Origin: Oidiodendron maius Zn
Taxonomy: Eukaryota > Ascomycota > Leotiomycetes > Myxotrichaceae
DNA length: 64,000 bases
NCBI GenBank assembly: GCA_000827325.1
Contig: KN832871.1
Coordinates: 558,001 to 622,000, forward strand
Direction of reading: 5' to 3'
Within the stretch, counting starts at the first letter, position 1. Every line of letters begins with the position of its first letter. Positions 10,924 to 23,437 of this stretch are shown here, piece after piece. The notes beneath the pieces are model-generated. The model had not been told where the DNA came from and ran no database searches. It worked only from the letters and a program-made list of their open reading frames with translations. The translations under genes and the position numbers were made by a program.

Positions 10924-12832
10924 ATGACCAGCATTGACGATCTATTCAAGGTACACCGAAGTACTATGATAATTAATGGACCGTAATTAACAATATGCCT
11001 AGAAGCCGGCGTTTCCAACCAATAAGCGCAAGCTAGAAGCAACTCGAGACCCAAGTTTGTTCGATCCGGCTTTAACTGCGACCTATCTAACTTCTCCAGA
11101 CGAAATTTACAAATCTGCAAAGCTCTCCTCCCGCGGCGACGCCAAATATAACGGACGAGCTGCGGCAGTGGAGGATGCTGATGACGACGTAGAAGCAGGT
11201 CCCTCCGCACCACCAGATGATGCAGACTACAGCCCGGACGTCCCAGACGACGACGAGGGGAGGTTCTTCGGCGGAGGAGTTACGCAGGTGGAAAATGAGA
11301 TATTGGATTTTATGGAAGAGCAAGAAAGCGCTGATATAGTGCCCGAGAAAATTGATTCTGCGTGGTTGCGCAAGCTCGCCCTCAATTTCGAGAAGAAGAT
11401 TACAAAGAATGCGGAGCAGAGAGCTAAGTTTGAGGGAGATCCACAAAAGTTCATGGCCAGCGAAGCTGACCTAGATGCTGATATCAAGGCTCTGTCAATA
11501 TTGGCTGAGCACCCTGAGCTATATGGAGAATTTGCGAAGCTCGGCTGTGTTGGCAGTTTGGTTGGGCTACTGGCACACGAGAACGCAGATATTGCTATTG
11601 ACGCCATTGAAATTATAAGTGAGCTCACTGATGAGGATGTGGAAGCTGAGCAGGAGCAATGGGATGAGCTTGTGGATGCGATGATCGAGACTGATCTACT
11701 AGATCTGTTGATTTCGAATTTCGATCGTTTCGACGAGTCTAATGAGTCAGACCGAAGTGGTATCTACCATGCCTTGAGCGTACTTGAAAATCTGGCTTCG
11801 AGGATTCAATTAGCGGAGAAAATTGGGCTGGATACAGGCGTGCTGAGATGGCTACTGGAGCGGGTACAAAGCAAGGAATCACCGGTGGGTCAGAATAAGC
11901 AGTACGCAGCAGAGGTTTTGGCAATTCTATTACAGTCATCTTCTGGCAACCGGAGAAAGCTTTGCGAGCATGATGGTGTCGATTTGCTTCTTCAGCTATT
12001 AGCACCATATCGGAAACGCGATCCTGTGAGGGGGACAGAAGAAGAGGAGTTTGTTGAAAATCTCTTCAACTGTCTTACATGTATTGTTGACGAACCAGAA
12101 GGAAAGGAAAAGTTTGTTCAAGCGGAAGGAGTGGAGCTGTGTTTAATCATGATCAAAGAAGGCAAGATGAGCAAGTCCCGAGCTCTGCGCCTAATGGATC
12201 ACGCACTAGGTGGGCAAACTGGCAGAGAGGTTTGTGAGAGGCTGGTTGAAGCCGCAGGCCTCAAAGTGATATTTGGAACATTTATGAAGAAGCTAGATGG
12301 ACAAACGACCGAACATCTTCTTGGTATCTTTGCTTCCCTGCTACGTCTCCTCCCTGCCAACGAGTCTGGACGAATCCGAACACTTGCGAAATTCGTGGAG
12401 AAGGATTATGAGAAGACGGAAAAGTTGGTCAGACTGAGAAGAGACTACGCGTCGAGAGTGACTGTCGTGGACGATGAAATTAGGAACGAGCAAGCGAGCC
12501 TTGATGCGGAAGAACGAGAAGAAATGGCAGGTGAGTGGGACTCGCGAAGGTTAGATGCCGGACTTTACTGTTTGCAAACTATTGGTGTTATACTGGCTTG
12601 GTTAGTTGCTGAAGACGACGGAGCGAGCAAGAAGATACAGAGGCTACTAGCTGACCGGGATGAGTCTTTGGCAACAATCAATGCCTCAATCCAGGGTATG
12701 CTAGGCCATCTACATTACAAGAACATGCTAGCTAACTTTCTTGTAGAACAGCTGGACACCATAGTTGGAGATACAGAGGAAGAGAGAGCGACAAAAGATA
12801 TGTTGAGTACTCTTGTGCAGTTCTTAACATAG
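10924..12832 (+). CDS. Beta-catenin-like protein 1 (CTNNBL1) homologue, armadillo fold
   Basis: A 27-nt first exon (10924-10950) encodes MTSIDDLFK. It is followed by a 52-nt intron and one long exon (11003-12832); 618 aa in all. CTNNBL1 is an armadillo-repeat nuclear protein that binds the Prp19/CDC5L complex and NLS-bearing partners, linking it to the spliceosome. The N-terminus has a short basic NLS-like patch (TNKRKLE) and an acidic Asp/Glu-rich stretch. From about residue 85 it is an all-helical leucine-rich solenoid. Recognisable family segments include LAEHPELYGEFAKLG, the stretch around DLLDLLISNFDRFDE and HHGV/EHDGVDLLLQLLAPYRKRDP-like sequence, ending in LHYKNMLANFLVEQLD. Length fits the family (~560-620 aa). 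No oddities beyond the tiny first exon. Confidence 0.92.
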
Positions 12833-13048
12833 CCGGGCTGGAAATAATTGTAATTACCCGCCGTGTATTAATTTAGAAATTATCTATCTGATATGGAATG
12901 ATGATGCAGCCCAGCAAACTCAGGGGAAGTGCTAAGTATAGTCCTAATATACAAGGTATACAAAACTGAGCCCTAGCAGGCTGTAACTTTCAGTAGAGAA
13001 AGTACACTGTACCTCCATACTTGCAATCCACCTCTCTACAACTCTTAC

Positions 13049-14587
13049 TCACACTGTGCTGACCGATTCTGTGTTCCTCGAAGGCATAGGTGGATTTCTG
13101 ATTGCTCTCTCCTCCCCCGTCTTAGCATTCTTTTTGGTAATCAAGCCCCCAGTAAATATTAGACATGGAATTGCACCAGCAATACTGAAAAGTCCAAGAC
13201 TCCAGCTCATCGTGCCCCACCCAGCTGCCTCATTGACATAGCCTGCCCAGATCGGGCCAATCAGAGTTCCGGCGGCGAACGAGGCGACCAGTAATCCATA
13301 CCCCGAAGCATATGCAGAAGCCCCAAAACAGCCTGGACTCTTCTTCTCTTTAGCTTCAACGACATAAGCGATCTCGGCCATCAATGGCGGCATGACTAAA
13401 GTAAGCCCAGTGCCAATCAGCACGAGTAATGTAGCGAAGAGGACTTTCTGGTTCAGCGAATCGTGCGTCACAAGACGCAGGAGAACCCAGAACGGGATGG
13501 CAAAGACGAAGCCTCCAACTGCGAGCCATCTTGGTCCATAATTGTCTGAAACCCAACCAACGGCCGGAGCTGCAAAATTGGGCACAACAACGGCGAGGAA
13601 TATAAGGCCCCCTCCCACAGAGTCCCAGTGGAAAACCTTCTGGACGTAGAGGGGGATGACGCTGTCAAAAGCACTCATGAGCGAGCCCTGAATGATACAT
13701 CCCCAGAGAGCGGTAAGAAGACGGCGTGATTTGAGGAGCAGCAATACCGGAGGTAATTTTGAGCGAGGGACATCAGGCGTAACGTCAACTGTAACCGGAA
13801 CTGGGGTCTTTTTTTGGTCCTTCTCAGTCCCGTCAGATGCTGGTTCCGAGCGTATGACCAATTCAGCGTCCGCGGGAGGCTCCGTGCTTGAGGCATCATG
13901 CGGCTCAACGGATCCATTCTCTACCACACCCCACTGTCGTGCAAGTTTCTTTTCGATCAAGGCCAGCCGTAGAAATATATCGAGTGCGATCAGGGCAAAG
14001 GCCATATAGAAAACTGCGTAGTAACCACACCTCTCATAAACCACGCCTCCGAGCATTGGAGCCACCAGGATGCCCAGAGACATACTCATGCTGACCCATC
14101 CCAGCGTCTGTCCGATTTCGCGCTCGCCCACGGTGTCCACCAGCAATGCTTGGCCAACGGTCCACACAATTGCTGCACTGAAGCCTTGCAGGATGCGTCC
14201 CACAACCAGCAGCGCAACAGTGTGCGCCAGACACAGCATAACCGTCGCCCCCGCCAGTGTAACAAGGCCCCCAAGGAGTGGCAGGCGGCGACTCGAGGAC
14301 CGGTCCGCGAACCACCCCGCCAGCGGGCTGCACACGAGCAGGGCGGCTCCGTACACCGCGAGGAGGATCGAGACCCAGCTCTGCACGGATGGCGGGGCTA
14401 CATGGGCCCGCGACTCGAGCGAGAAGGGGATCACGGGCACGATCAGCCCGTAGAGGAAGATATCCGTGAAGACCGCGATGCAGATTGTGGTCAGGATAAA
14501 GGCCTTTGAGGAGCGCAATCGCAGTAGTCGCGGGGGCGGGGCGCTCGTGTCAACGCGGGCCGCAAGAAAGTTGTGGATGCGGCCCAT
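13049..14587 (-). CDS. MFS transporter, DHA1 / vesicular amine transporter-like
   Basis: Single exon of 512 aa. I start at the ATG at 14587 (MGRIHNFLAARVDTS), since the frame further upstream has no ATG. Twelve hydrophobic segments are visible. The first follows SSKAFI, and a typical MFS loop 2-3 signature lies at SPLAGWFADRSSSRRLP. GRILQGFSAAIVWTVGQALL and a proline/glycine-rich fifth helix (SLGILVAPMLGG) match the DHA1/VMAT-like group of drug:H+ antiporters. A polar central loop of ~90 residues, rich in Pro/Glu/Ser, separates the two six-helix halves. The second half carries DSVIPLYVQKVFHWDS and GWVSDNYGPRW. Likely plasma-membrane or vacuolar export of an organic cation or metabolite; substrate unknown. 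Its 3' end converges on the CTNNBL1-like gene. It lies 4.6 kb from the Zn2Cys6 factor, but the conserved gene between them argues against one cluster. Confidence 0.92.
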   Translation of the reverse strand: MGRIHNFLAARVDTSAPPPRLLRLRSSKAFILTTICIAVFTDIFLYGLIVPVIPFSLESRAHVAPPSVQSWVSILLAVYGAALLVCSPLAGWFADRSSSRRLPLLGGLVTLAGATVMLCLAHTVALLVVGRILQGFSAAIVWTVGQALLVDTVGEREIGQTLGWVSMSMSLGILVAPMLGGVVYERCGYYAVFYMAFALIALDIFLRLALIEKKLARQWGVVENGSVEPHDASSTEPPADAELVIRSEPASDGTEKDQKKTPVPVTVDVTPDVPRSKLPPVLLLLKSRRLLTALWGCIIQGSLMSAFDSVIPLYVQKVFHWDSVGGGLIFLAVVVPNFAAPAVGWVSDNYGPRWLAVGGFVFAIPFWVLLRLVTHDSLNQKVLFATLLVLIGTGLTLVMPPLMAEIAYVVEAKEKKSPGCFGASAYASGYGLLVASFAAGTLIGPIWAGYVNEAAGWGTMSWSLGLFSIAGAIPCLIFTGGLITKKNAKTGEERAIRNPPMPSRNTESVSTV

Positions 14588-16484
14588 CGCGACTTCCTGG
14601 CTCAGCGCGAAGCGGGATGCGTTCAAGTTTAGGAGTGGGAGCGGGCACGGCGTCCATATTAGCAGCAGCAATCCTCCTCTACCATCGTGCCGGTGTCTGC
14701 CTGTCTCGGGGCCGGAGCGCCAGAAGTGGGATCTCTAGTTGTCATATATGGAGACTTGTTCCTCCGATAGACGAGGTTCCTGAACGGCTGGCGCTGGTGG
14801 GGGTGCTAACTAACTTTGGCCCGTCCGTTCAGACCCGGATTGCCTAATATACATGAAACTGCTCTCCTTGATTTCTTGATATTCTTTGATATTCTTGATT
14901 TTCTGCCCCCTTCTTGCTTGTGTCTCAGTATTACGGCGTGGTGGACGATAACCTCACTCCAGGGCCGGACGCCGGGCTGTGTGCGGGGAGCTGGCGCCGC
15001 TGCTCGTCTGGCGGCTGCTGCTCCTCTTCTGTGCAGCTCCCCATCTCCCAGCCTCTCATGCCGGGGAGAAAAGAGGGCATGAGGAGCTTCATTTTCATTA
15101 ATCGTTGCTGTCAGACACCTGACGGCTCACCACTCCACTGTACCTCAATGTGGATTTTGCCGAGGGGTCTCTGCCACTCATCATTTGTCACCCACATGAC
15201 CAGCTCCGTACCTAAGCATTGCGTCTCTTAAGGGGCCACGAGGCCGGCGAGAGTTGAGCCTCATTTCTCCCCTGCCGTCCAGGCTTGGCATTGCTCACGG
15301 GTCTTTCGCTCTCCGCATGCAAGAGGCCGCCTAACTATGCGATAGTTCTAGGTTGGACAATCCTCGCAGAACAAGATTATTACCTGTCGTTCGGGAGCAC
15401 AGCGACAATGATCGGCCTTTCGCAATCCAGAGACGAGCCATGTAGAGTTACCGTCTACAGCTAAAGGGTGTAGGGAGGAACATCATGATTTGCGATTCTT
15501 CAATAAATGATAAGAGAGGGCAAGAGTTCTATGTGGCCATGCAGACAGCATGATCAATCGGAACATCCCCAAGCCTTGCCAATGCGTCCTTCGAGAAATT
15601 CTCTCCTGGCAGTGGCAGCTCCAAGTTTCATCTCCCCAGCTGGCGTCGTACGACTGGGTGAAGGGCTGTGCAAATTTGCGCTACTAAAATTGGCCTTCTT
15701 ATACCATGTACGGGCTATGAACAAGGGATTTGCTACCATCTGCCCCTGCATAGTTACTGCAAGAGCCGCCACGGTTCGTATCCTCAATGTTGGGTTGCAG
15801 CAGCAGCCTCAAAAGACGCGCGAGGCTTGCTCTTTGCTGAGAACCCCTCTCTGTGTTTGCCATGCTGTGGCGAGCCATCTTAATCAACGACAGCCTCTTC
15901 CATTCGGCTGCCCCTCAATTTCTTTCCGACACGTCGTAATCGTTGGGATCACAAAGAACAAGAACATATGCCCAGTGAAAGCGTCTCACAGTAGGAACTC
16001 GCATTTGCCGCAACTGCAGAGCCGCACAGGCGATACCCTGCCAGACCTTGGCGCTAATAGGGACAGGGGGGTACCTATAGCCCGCATCCGCCGCTGGAGC
16101 ATAAGACTTTTCTCTACCTGACCCTCACATATTCAAGCAGGGTATTTCTCTCCTGTCGTGGGGCCAAACGAATGGCCAATGCAATAGTTCGACCACAAGA
16201 CCCGCTCCTGGTGAAATATGTCTCACGCTTGCTGCCCTGGCTAGGGCAGCCAACAATTAGACATGCGGCTCAAATCGACAACACCCACGCAGCATGTATA
16301 TAAGAGCACATCTTCGGGCCTAAAATCGAGTCACCAAGCCACGCAGATGTATATCGACCTTCACTAATAATGATTTTGTTGAGCCCAAACTTGTATATGT
16401 GAGAACCGTTGTTAGTCCTTGTTCACCTTAATATTTGCTCACTGCTTGCCGTCAGGTATTCCCAGCCTTGTTTCAAAGGGCCAA
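14588..16484. other. Divergent intergenic region, MFS / F-box
   Basis: 1.9 kb between divergent start codons. The part nearest the transporter is GC-rich. A 204-codon plus frame (15507-16121) has no domain, no ATG-proximal conservation and no splice logic, so I do not call it a gene. A TATA-like box at 16297-16304 is listed separately. Confidence 0.5.
16297..16304 (+). promoter_or_regulatory. TATA-like box of F-box gene
   Basis: TATATAAG lies 188 nt upstream of the chosen ATG of the F-box gene (16485), a plausible core-promoter distance given a 5' leader. Sequence match only. Confidence 0.4.
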
Positions 16485-18683
16485 ATGCTTTGTTTGGTTT
16501 CTCTGCCTTACGAGGTACTATCGTATATTGTCAGCAACATCGATTTCGACGATGTCTTTAACTTGGGCATCACTTGCAAGGCGCTCCACTTTTTACTCAC
16601 AGAGGAGAGTATTTGTAAATTAATCGTTCAGGTCAGATCATACGGCTGTAGCAACGGGTTTAAAATGGGCGAATTTCAAGACTGACCATAGCTGTAGGGC
16701 AAAGTACGATTTAGTAGAGAAGCCAGGGATGCCTTAGCAGCTCGTGGGGGAAATAATGCCTCCGCACTCCGCAGAGTAGCCAAGAGGCGGGAGGCTCTCG
16801 CGACTGCAAGACCTTTCACAGCGGCAATTATTGGATTTGCAGACGCATATTTATATTGCAACGGTGTTCTTTGTTACACCCTAGATCAGAAGGTAAGAAT
16901 CTTGGATCTGCACCACTCTGGGGAATATGAGACAGTTATTAGCATCCCGGAATTGGTTACAGAGGCACTTCCCAATATCGGCGACAACACACGGGGCCAG
17001 TTTCAGGTTCTATATTATTCAGATAATATAGTGGCGTGTGTCTATAAATCAGCTTGCCTGGAACCAGCGGCGTGGCTCATCGTGTTTGATATTGAGACTA
17101 AGCAGATCTTGACGACGAAAGGCTTGGAGTCTGCATACAAAATATTTGTGCGCCATAATAATGAATTCCTCTACTACGGAACTCACTCAGAAATTGGCAC
17201 CGATGGATTTAGAAAATGGGTAATCCATGGGTACGACTTCAAACATATGAAATGGCTCGAGCACAGGTTACATCTGTCTGAACTGGTAGGCTCTGAGATT
17301 GGCTCGTCAATATGTTTTGAGCTCTACAACGGCTATTTTTATGCGCTCTCAAATCAAACGTCGTTTGAAGTCGAGGAAATTGACTGGACGTCCTTCTACC
17401 ACTGCGTGCGATTTCCTCTAGCATTACCGCGCAGGGAATACATAGAGAAGACAGAGGATGAAAGTATGTGGAGGAGGCAACATCAAGAAGGTCCTATTGA
17501 CGACCGCTGGACCAGCCTTCGCCTAGACATCGACGAGATCACCGGCGATTTGAAAATTATAGAGTGTCGAAGGGAATGGCGGCAAGGCTCTAGCAGAAGC
17601 CGGCGAACTTGCTATACTACGGATATCATATTTCCGCGGAGCCCGGATGAAGTTGATCTTTATATTGCGAGTTCCTCGTCTTCCTCACTATCTTCCTCGA
17701 CTGCTTCAGCGACCACAGCAATCGGCTCCCCAAAGGCCCTCGCTCACGATCTCTCCTCTTTTCCAGACGAGCCTATCCTTCGTCTTTTAGGACCGGAAGA
17801 TAACCCACATCACATGCCGCCGCCTCCGCGTCTTCCACAATTCACCCACCCAGAAAACGATGGGTCAGGTCAACCTACTTTTCCGATTACAGACTCCCCC
17901 CTTCGTTACTACAATACGTCCGCAAGCACCTTTCTAGATCTAGTTGACGACCCTCTTCCATCCTCTCAGAGAACACAACGGTTACGCGTTCGAAGTGGCT
18001 CCCGAAAACTAGGGCCGCCGTTGTTGCAGTCTCCTTCACATTTCAGAAGGCCCGGCCTGCTGCGAGATCCACCATCTGATCTTTCTACCGCCCTGAAGGA
18101 TATGTACTCTGACCAACCAATTCGTTACTGGCCCCCTGCGCAGAATACCCTCCATCCCAATAAGGAAGTGGATGCATTATACACGCTGCTAAATCCACCT
18201 ACACACCTTGGAAATGTGGATGGTACTGCCGATGAGCGAAGCTTGCTGTATGTAACTGGTGGGTATGAGGAACCGCAGGCAATAGTGTTTGTAGCTTTTG
18301 ATCCTGCTATCAAATTAGCGGGCTTGAAGAGATGGGGTGGTATCAAAGAAGGTGTGCGCCAGAAAAGCCCCAGTAGAGCGTCGCACATTGACGAATGGGC
18401 CATTTCTGTTCATAATAATGGAGGCTGTCAAACACTGAGCAACAACGTGGATGAAGCAGATAGGGTAATCAGTGTCAAGAGGAGTGGTAAGGATAAGGCA
18501 ACAGCTAATCATAGGTCATCCGTGACCTTCTCTAGTTTTGATAAGTCGGAGGACGTACAAGACATCAATGAGCCCTCCCTGAGCAGAGTGGGGAAGTGCA
18601 ACTGGGCGAGGCTGGAACGTGCAATGTACCGAGACATTGGTATAGGATACTACTTCGGCTTAGAGCGCAGCTCGGAGATCTAG
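16485..18683 (+). CDS. F-box protein with C-terminal WD/kelch-like unknown region
   Basis: Exons 16485-16631 and 16698-18683 (66-nt intron, phase 0) encode 710 aa. Residues ~4-45 form an F-box (VSLPYEVLSYIVSNIDF, then LGITCKALHFLL), which binds Skp1 in SCF ubiquitin ligases. After the intron comes a segment well known from ascomycete F-box proteins (ALRRVAKRREALATARPFT, then FADAYLYCNGVLCYTLD). It leads into a beta-rich region containing LDLHHSGEYETVI and LIVFDIETKQILTTKGL, which would serve as the substrate-recognition part. The last third is Ser/Pro-rich, with a poly-Ser run near residue 320, and ends in ARLERAMYRDIGIGYY. The substrate is unknown. The F-box start could lie further upstream if there is a non-coding first exon. 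Confidence 0.85.
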
Positions 18684-19633
18684 GTGGCATTTTGATCTTA
18701 GTTTCCAAGCTCATTGATAGTTCTGTGCTGGCACCCCTCGTTGAGCCAGTTCAACTACACCAACTGTCTACTTTTCAAACACAGCGACATGGTCAGGGAC
18801 CACATAGCCAAGACGCAATAGCGAAGGCATACCACTGTTCGATTCGCCCTGACACGAAAAATTTTCCTGACGTGTATCCAAAAAGCAAGTTCTGGACCCA
18901 ATTTCTGATGCCCTGCGCCCATTCCGTGCAGTTGCTGCACACGCATCCCGGAAAACACCCAGGCACCCTGTGCACAAATATTAAACCACGAGCCCCCATC
19001 TCTGCGCCCCAACGAATTTACTCTTCATTAATCTGTTCCTATTAACGTAATTGGGTACACCGGACCGGTGTGCCTTCCTATTGGTAGAAAGCGCATTGCA
19101 TTGCATACGCCCGAGTTGTTAGTGAAAGATAGACTTGTTCGCCTCAATTTGACAGTGTAAGGGCACATGGGCTATGAAGATCTGCAAAACTTTCCATCCG
19201 GGCCGCAATGTTGTTTGTAATTCAAGGACGGTGGGGGCCATGTGCTATATGCTGAGTTCGCGAGGCTCTGTTTGCCTCTCATGAATATGTCTGTATTCGT
19301 AACAAGGTAGGATTGCATCATTTCATGTGTTCACAACTTGCCAGGCCAACATGCCTTGACCTGCCATTGGAGATTCACAGAAGACTGGTTAGTTTGGGTT
19401 AACTGAATGGGTGTGATTAGCACCTAGGTAGCTATATACCAGACACCACCCTTCTTTGTCTATGCCACTCAATGACCTGCTAGATAGCTTGCCTCTCTAC
19501 AATGTGACAACCCTAATGAACTGGAAAGGAGCACGTATTGACGACCAGAAGTTTGTGGGCTTATACACCCGCTGTTGCCAAATTACCTTTGTTGTATGGT
19601 ATTTAAACTTTCAAGAATCACATCCGCAGAGGG
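18684..19633. other. Convergent 3' region, F-box / BAR-SH3
   Basis: 950 bp between two gene 3' ends. It holds only short overlapping frames in all phases and no repeats or RNA genes that I can support (a T-loop-like match is discussed among rejected items). Confidence 0.5.
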
Positions 19634-21123
19634 TCAATGCAACTGGACGTAATTACCTGCAAAGTTTTTGTGTTAGCATCGAAGTTTGACAAAAGGACCG
19701 CCAACGCCACGATTATATGCAGCAAGGAGCAAGAGCAGTTGGGAAGACAGGACAAACCTGGAAACTGCCCATCTTTCCCGTGGAGCCTGCCTATCCACCA
19801 CTCATTTACATTATCTGACCTCGTAACAATCTCAATCTGGTCCCCAGCTGCAAAACTTAAGTCCCCTTCGGCCTGCGCCTCATAATCGTACAGCGCCGTG
19901 ACGGTTTCCGGTGCAGGAGCACCGCTAAGACGATTGGGCTTGGGCTTTGGAGGTGGTGGAGCGGCCGCTTTTGCCTTCGCAGCGCTCCCCCACGCACCGC
20001 CTGTAGAATTCGCCCTTCCAACTCCAGACGAGCCCATGTCTGGCGATAACGTGGAGGTATATGGTGGGGGAGGGTTATCCGACAGTTCATGTGTTGCGTC
20101 AGATGAGGAGTCCATCTTCCCAGATTCTATGGCCAGCTGACTTGAGCCAGGAGATGGCCGCCGACGGTCCTCGATAGCTAGTTTAGCCGCTCCAAGACCG
20201 TACTTTGGCGTCCGCTTGGCGCCCTGTGTTTTGAATTTCACAATTGCGAGCGCCTCTGCCTTCGCTTGAATATCTCCTCGTTTGGCTTCAAAAGCTTCTT
20301 CTACGCCGAGATTGAGATTAAAATACCCAATGTCTAACTTTTGCATCCTTTCGTGTAATGTATAAAAGACGTTCAGTTGCATGTAGTAGAATGATTGGAA
20401 TAATGGACGGATAAATTCGCGTTCCATCCTGAAAAGTTTTGGGAGTTCGTCCTTCAGGAGGTCGTTGAAGTAGTTATACTCCTGCGATGAGGCCTCAAAG
20501 TCGTTTTCGGCTTTGTACATTGCCTTTTCATCCTTCAGACTCTTGTCTTTCTTCTCTTGCAGTTTCTTGAGGGTCGTGCTATGCCGATCATAATCCAGCT
20601 GCTTGTGGTCGCGTTTGGTCGCAGTTTTCCTTACGATTTTGATGATTTCTAGTAACTCGTCCGCAGGTCGTATCACTCGCGTCTCGATCATCTCCAGCTC
20701 GGGGCTTAGAGTAGCCTGAAGTTCTTTCACAATCGCCTCATATTCCTCACAGGCTCTTATCCCCTCGGGATTTCCCTCGGCGATAAAAGAGTCTGGATCC
20801 GACACCCGACCTGATATGGGTTTGTATATCTCTGCTATTGCCTTAGAAAATTCGATTTGGTGGGTCAGCATGCCATTGATAGCGTCGAAGTACTTTTTGC
20901 TCTCAGTGTGCAGCTTCTTGGTCTCCGTCTCCAGTTCTTGGAAGCGACGTTCCGCGTCAGTGTAGACTGCATCTTTAGTGATCTCGCCCAGATTGAACTT
21001 TTGCTTGAACGATTGAGGCGCCTAGCTTGTTGTCAGTCATTATCGCAAATTGGCCCCGCCACCGAGATGATCAGCGACGCCGCTTACTCTGGCAACGCTC
21101 TTCTGGAATCCTTTGAAACTCAT
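19634..21123 (-). CDS. BAR-SH3 amphiphysin-family protein (Rvs167/Hob1-like)
   Basis: Minus-strand exons: 21123-21088, 21021-19758 and 19656-19634; 440 aa. Exon 1 encodes MSFKGFQKSVAR, the classic N-terminal amphipathic helix of Rvs167/Hob1. The BAR domain runs to ~residue 245; its coiled helices include AERRFQELETETKKLH, DYDRHSTTLKKLQEKKDKS and NYFNDLLKDELPKL. It dimerises and bends membranes at endocytic sites and actin patches. A Pro/Ala-rich linker (AAAPPPPKPKPNRLSG) precedes a single SH3 domain starting at VTALYDYEAQAEGDLSF. The SH3 ends FPGNYVQLH, where the 101-nt last intron splits the Gly codon; without that splice the domain would lose its last strand. Divergent from NFS1 across 513 bp. 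Confidence 0.94.
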
Positions 21124-21636
21124 CCTACACTGAGGCAATAGGCACCTTCAAGGCCCAGTATGCAGACACTAATTTGCGTATCTTCGTGAGGCGGGAGCTG
21201 TGTGCCAGATGCTGGGCAAGAGAGACTGATGGTCGGGATTGCAGCTCTGGCAGTTTTGGTCTTATGCCCGGCCCAGCCGCACGATGACGAGGAGTGCAAG
21301 GTGGCTTAGCGGTGCCTCGGCGCCCCAAGAAAAAGTGCTATCGTCACCGCCGAATCTGGATTGTTTCTACCTAGAATGCGAGGCTAGGAATCGAATGAGA
21401 ATATATCGTCGCTTGAGTCTGCGAGGACTTGGCTGAGGAAGTTAAGTGACAATGGAATCCCGAACCCTTACCTCAAATCTCCTGTTCACGAGCGCAAATC
21501 CGTCATCGATGTCGGTTGGCCCAATCACAGGACTTCGGCTTCTAGGCCTTAGTCAGCCCGACTAACCTGGTGCTAAAGAATATTGCCTCCCAGCACAAAG
21601 ATCTTATCAGATCCTCGACATCCATGATCAAACAAG
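21124..21636. promoter_or_regulatory. Shared intergenic promoter, BAR-SH3 / NFS1
   Basis: 513 bp between the divergent ATGs at 21123 (minus) and 21637 (plus). It must hold both core promoters unless 5' introns exist. An out-of-frame ATG at 21624, 13 nt before the NFS1 start, could lower initiation there. No TATA box stands out. Confidence 0.45.
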
Positions 21637-23437
21637 ATGTCGAATTTGGCTGTGGCTTCATTACGGCACACCTCTAGGCTTTGCTTAAAGCAGCCGGTGT
21701 CCTCGGCTGCTCTTCTACGAGGCCCTGCTCCAAAGCTGGCTGCGGTTGCCGGCCAAAAGATCTCGACGAGAGGATATGTCTCCGAGACCAAACCGGACAA
21801 TGCACAAGTAAATATTGATACTGCGATTCGAGCGGATCAGAAGGCCTTCATCCAGCAGGCTGGGAAGATGCCAGAGGGTCAGAAGGTTCCCGGGACTAGT
21901 ATGAATGCCGATGTGATGATGAGTCCAATGGCCGGTTTGTCTCATTCGTTGGGACACTGGAACTCTTACTGATGACTATTCAGGTGTTCTCAAGCAGGCT
22001 ACTGTCATGGATGAAGGCCAGAGACCGATTTATCTTGATATGCAAGCGACAACTCCTCTAGATCCTCGGGTATTAGATGCAATGCTTCCATATTATTCGG
22101 GACTTTATGGCAACCCTCACTCGAGAACACACGCTTATGGATGGGAAACCGATAGAGCTACCGAAGAAGCCCGCCAGCACGTTGCTTCGCTGATTGGGGC
22201 GGATCCCAAGGAAATCGTCTTTACGAGTGGTGCAACGGAGAGCAATAATATGAGTGTGAAAGGGGTTGCTAGGTTCTTTGGCAGATCTGGAAAGAAAAAG
22301 CATGTCATCACAAGTCAAACGGAGCATAAGTGCGTCTTGGACAGTTGTCGGCATCTACAAGATGAAGGATTCGACGTCACCTACCTACCGGTGAAGAGTA
22401 GCGGTTTAATCGACATGGCGGAACTTGAAGCTGCAATTCGACCCGAGACTGCCTTGGTCAGTATAATGTCAGTCAATAACGAGATTGGTGTTATCCAACC
22501 GCTTGAAGAGATTGGAAAGCTTTGCCGGTCTAAGAAAGTCTTCTTCCATACCGATGCTGCGCAAGCCGTAGGGAAGATCCCCTTGGACGTCGATAAGATG
22601 AACATCGATTTAATGTCGATCTCATCGCATAAGATATATGGACCAAAAGGAATTGGAGCCTGTTATGTCCGCAGACGACCTAGAGTTAGGATTGACCCTA
22701 TTATCAGTGGCGGTGGTCAGGAAAGAGGTTTGAGAAGTGGAACTCTTGCACCAGCTTTGGTGGTTGGGTTTGGAGAGGCCTGCCGGATTGCTAAAGAGGA
22801 GATGCCCGTGAGTATTCATCATTCTCCTACAGTCACTGAATCGTATTGTGATGAACTACTTTATATATGCATGGCTTTCCTAGTGATCTCATTGCTTGCT
22901 TGCTTGCAAGTTGAGACTTCCTTGACGAACGAGAGTACCGTTTCTGACACCTATTCGATTATTAAATACACGCGGGGATGCCCTCAGAAGAATATTTAAC
23001 TAACCGCTATACAGTATGACTCCCAGCGGATAAAGAAACTCTCTGATAGACTTCTTAAAGGTCTCCTCGCACTGGAGCATACAACCCAAAACGGTGATCT
23101 AAACCACTTCTATCCCGGATGTGTCAATGTATCATTCGCATATGTCGAGGGTGAATCTCTTTTAATGGCTTTGAAGGATATCGCCTTGTCATCTGGTAGT
23201 GCATGCACTTCAGCTTCCCTGGAGCCCAGCTATGTTCTCCGCGCACTTGGGAGCAGTGATGAGAGTGCACACAGTAGCATCAGATTTGGTATTGGCCGCT
23301 TTACGACTGAGAGTGAAATTGATTACGTATTGAAGGCCGTTCAAGAGCGAGTCACATTTCTGAGGGAACTGAGCCCGCTGTGGGAACTTGTACAAGAGGG
23401 GATTGCTCTGGACAGTATTGAGTGGAGCCAGCACTGA
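21637..23437 (+). CDS. NFS1: Mitochondrial cysteine desulfurase NFS1
   Basis: Exons 21637-21934, 21984-22807 and 23015-23437; 514 aa. NFS1 is the PLP enzyme that takes sulfur from cysteine for Fe-S cluster assembly on ISU (with Isd11) and supplies tRNA thiolation. The N-terminal ~60 residues are rich in Ala/Arg/Ser and lack acids, fitting a mitochondrial presequence. The catalytic domain begins [17 protein letters not shown]. The PLP lysine is in [10 protein letters not shown] (Lys316). The mobile-loop catalytic Cys is in [19 protein letters not shown] (Cys438). The C-terminal [21 protein letters not shown]-type ending matches eukaryotic NFS1. The first intron (49 nt) lies at the end of the presequence region, and the second, 207 nt, is longer than most introns here. 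Confidence 0.97.

Noticed and set aside
15507-16121. 204-codon plus-strand open frame
   Set aside because: No family resemblance or splice structure; it lies in the divergent promoter region between the MFS and F-box genes.
18837-18845. tRNA T-loop-like match GTTCGATTC
   Set aside because: The flanking bases do not form a T stem, and no anticodon or acceptor arm can be folded around it.
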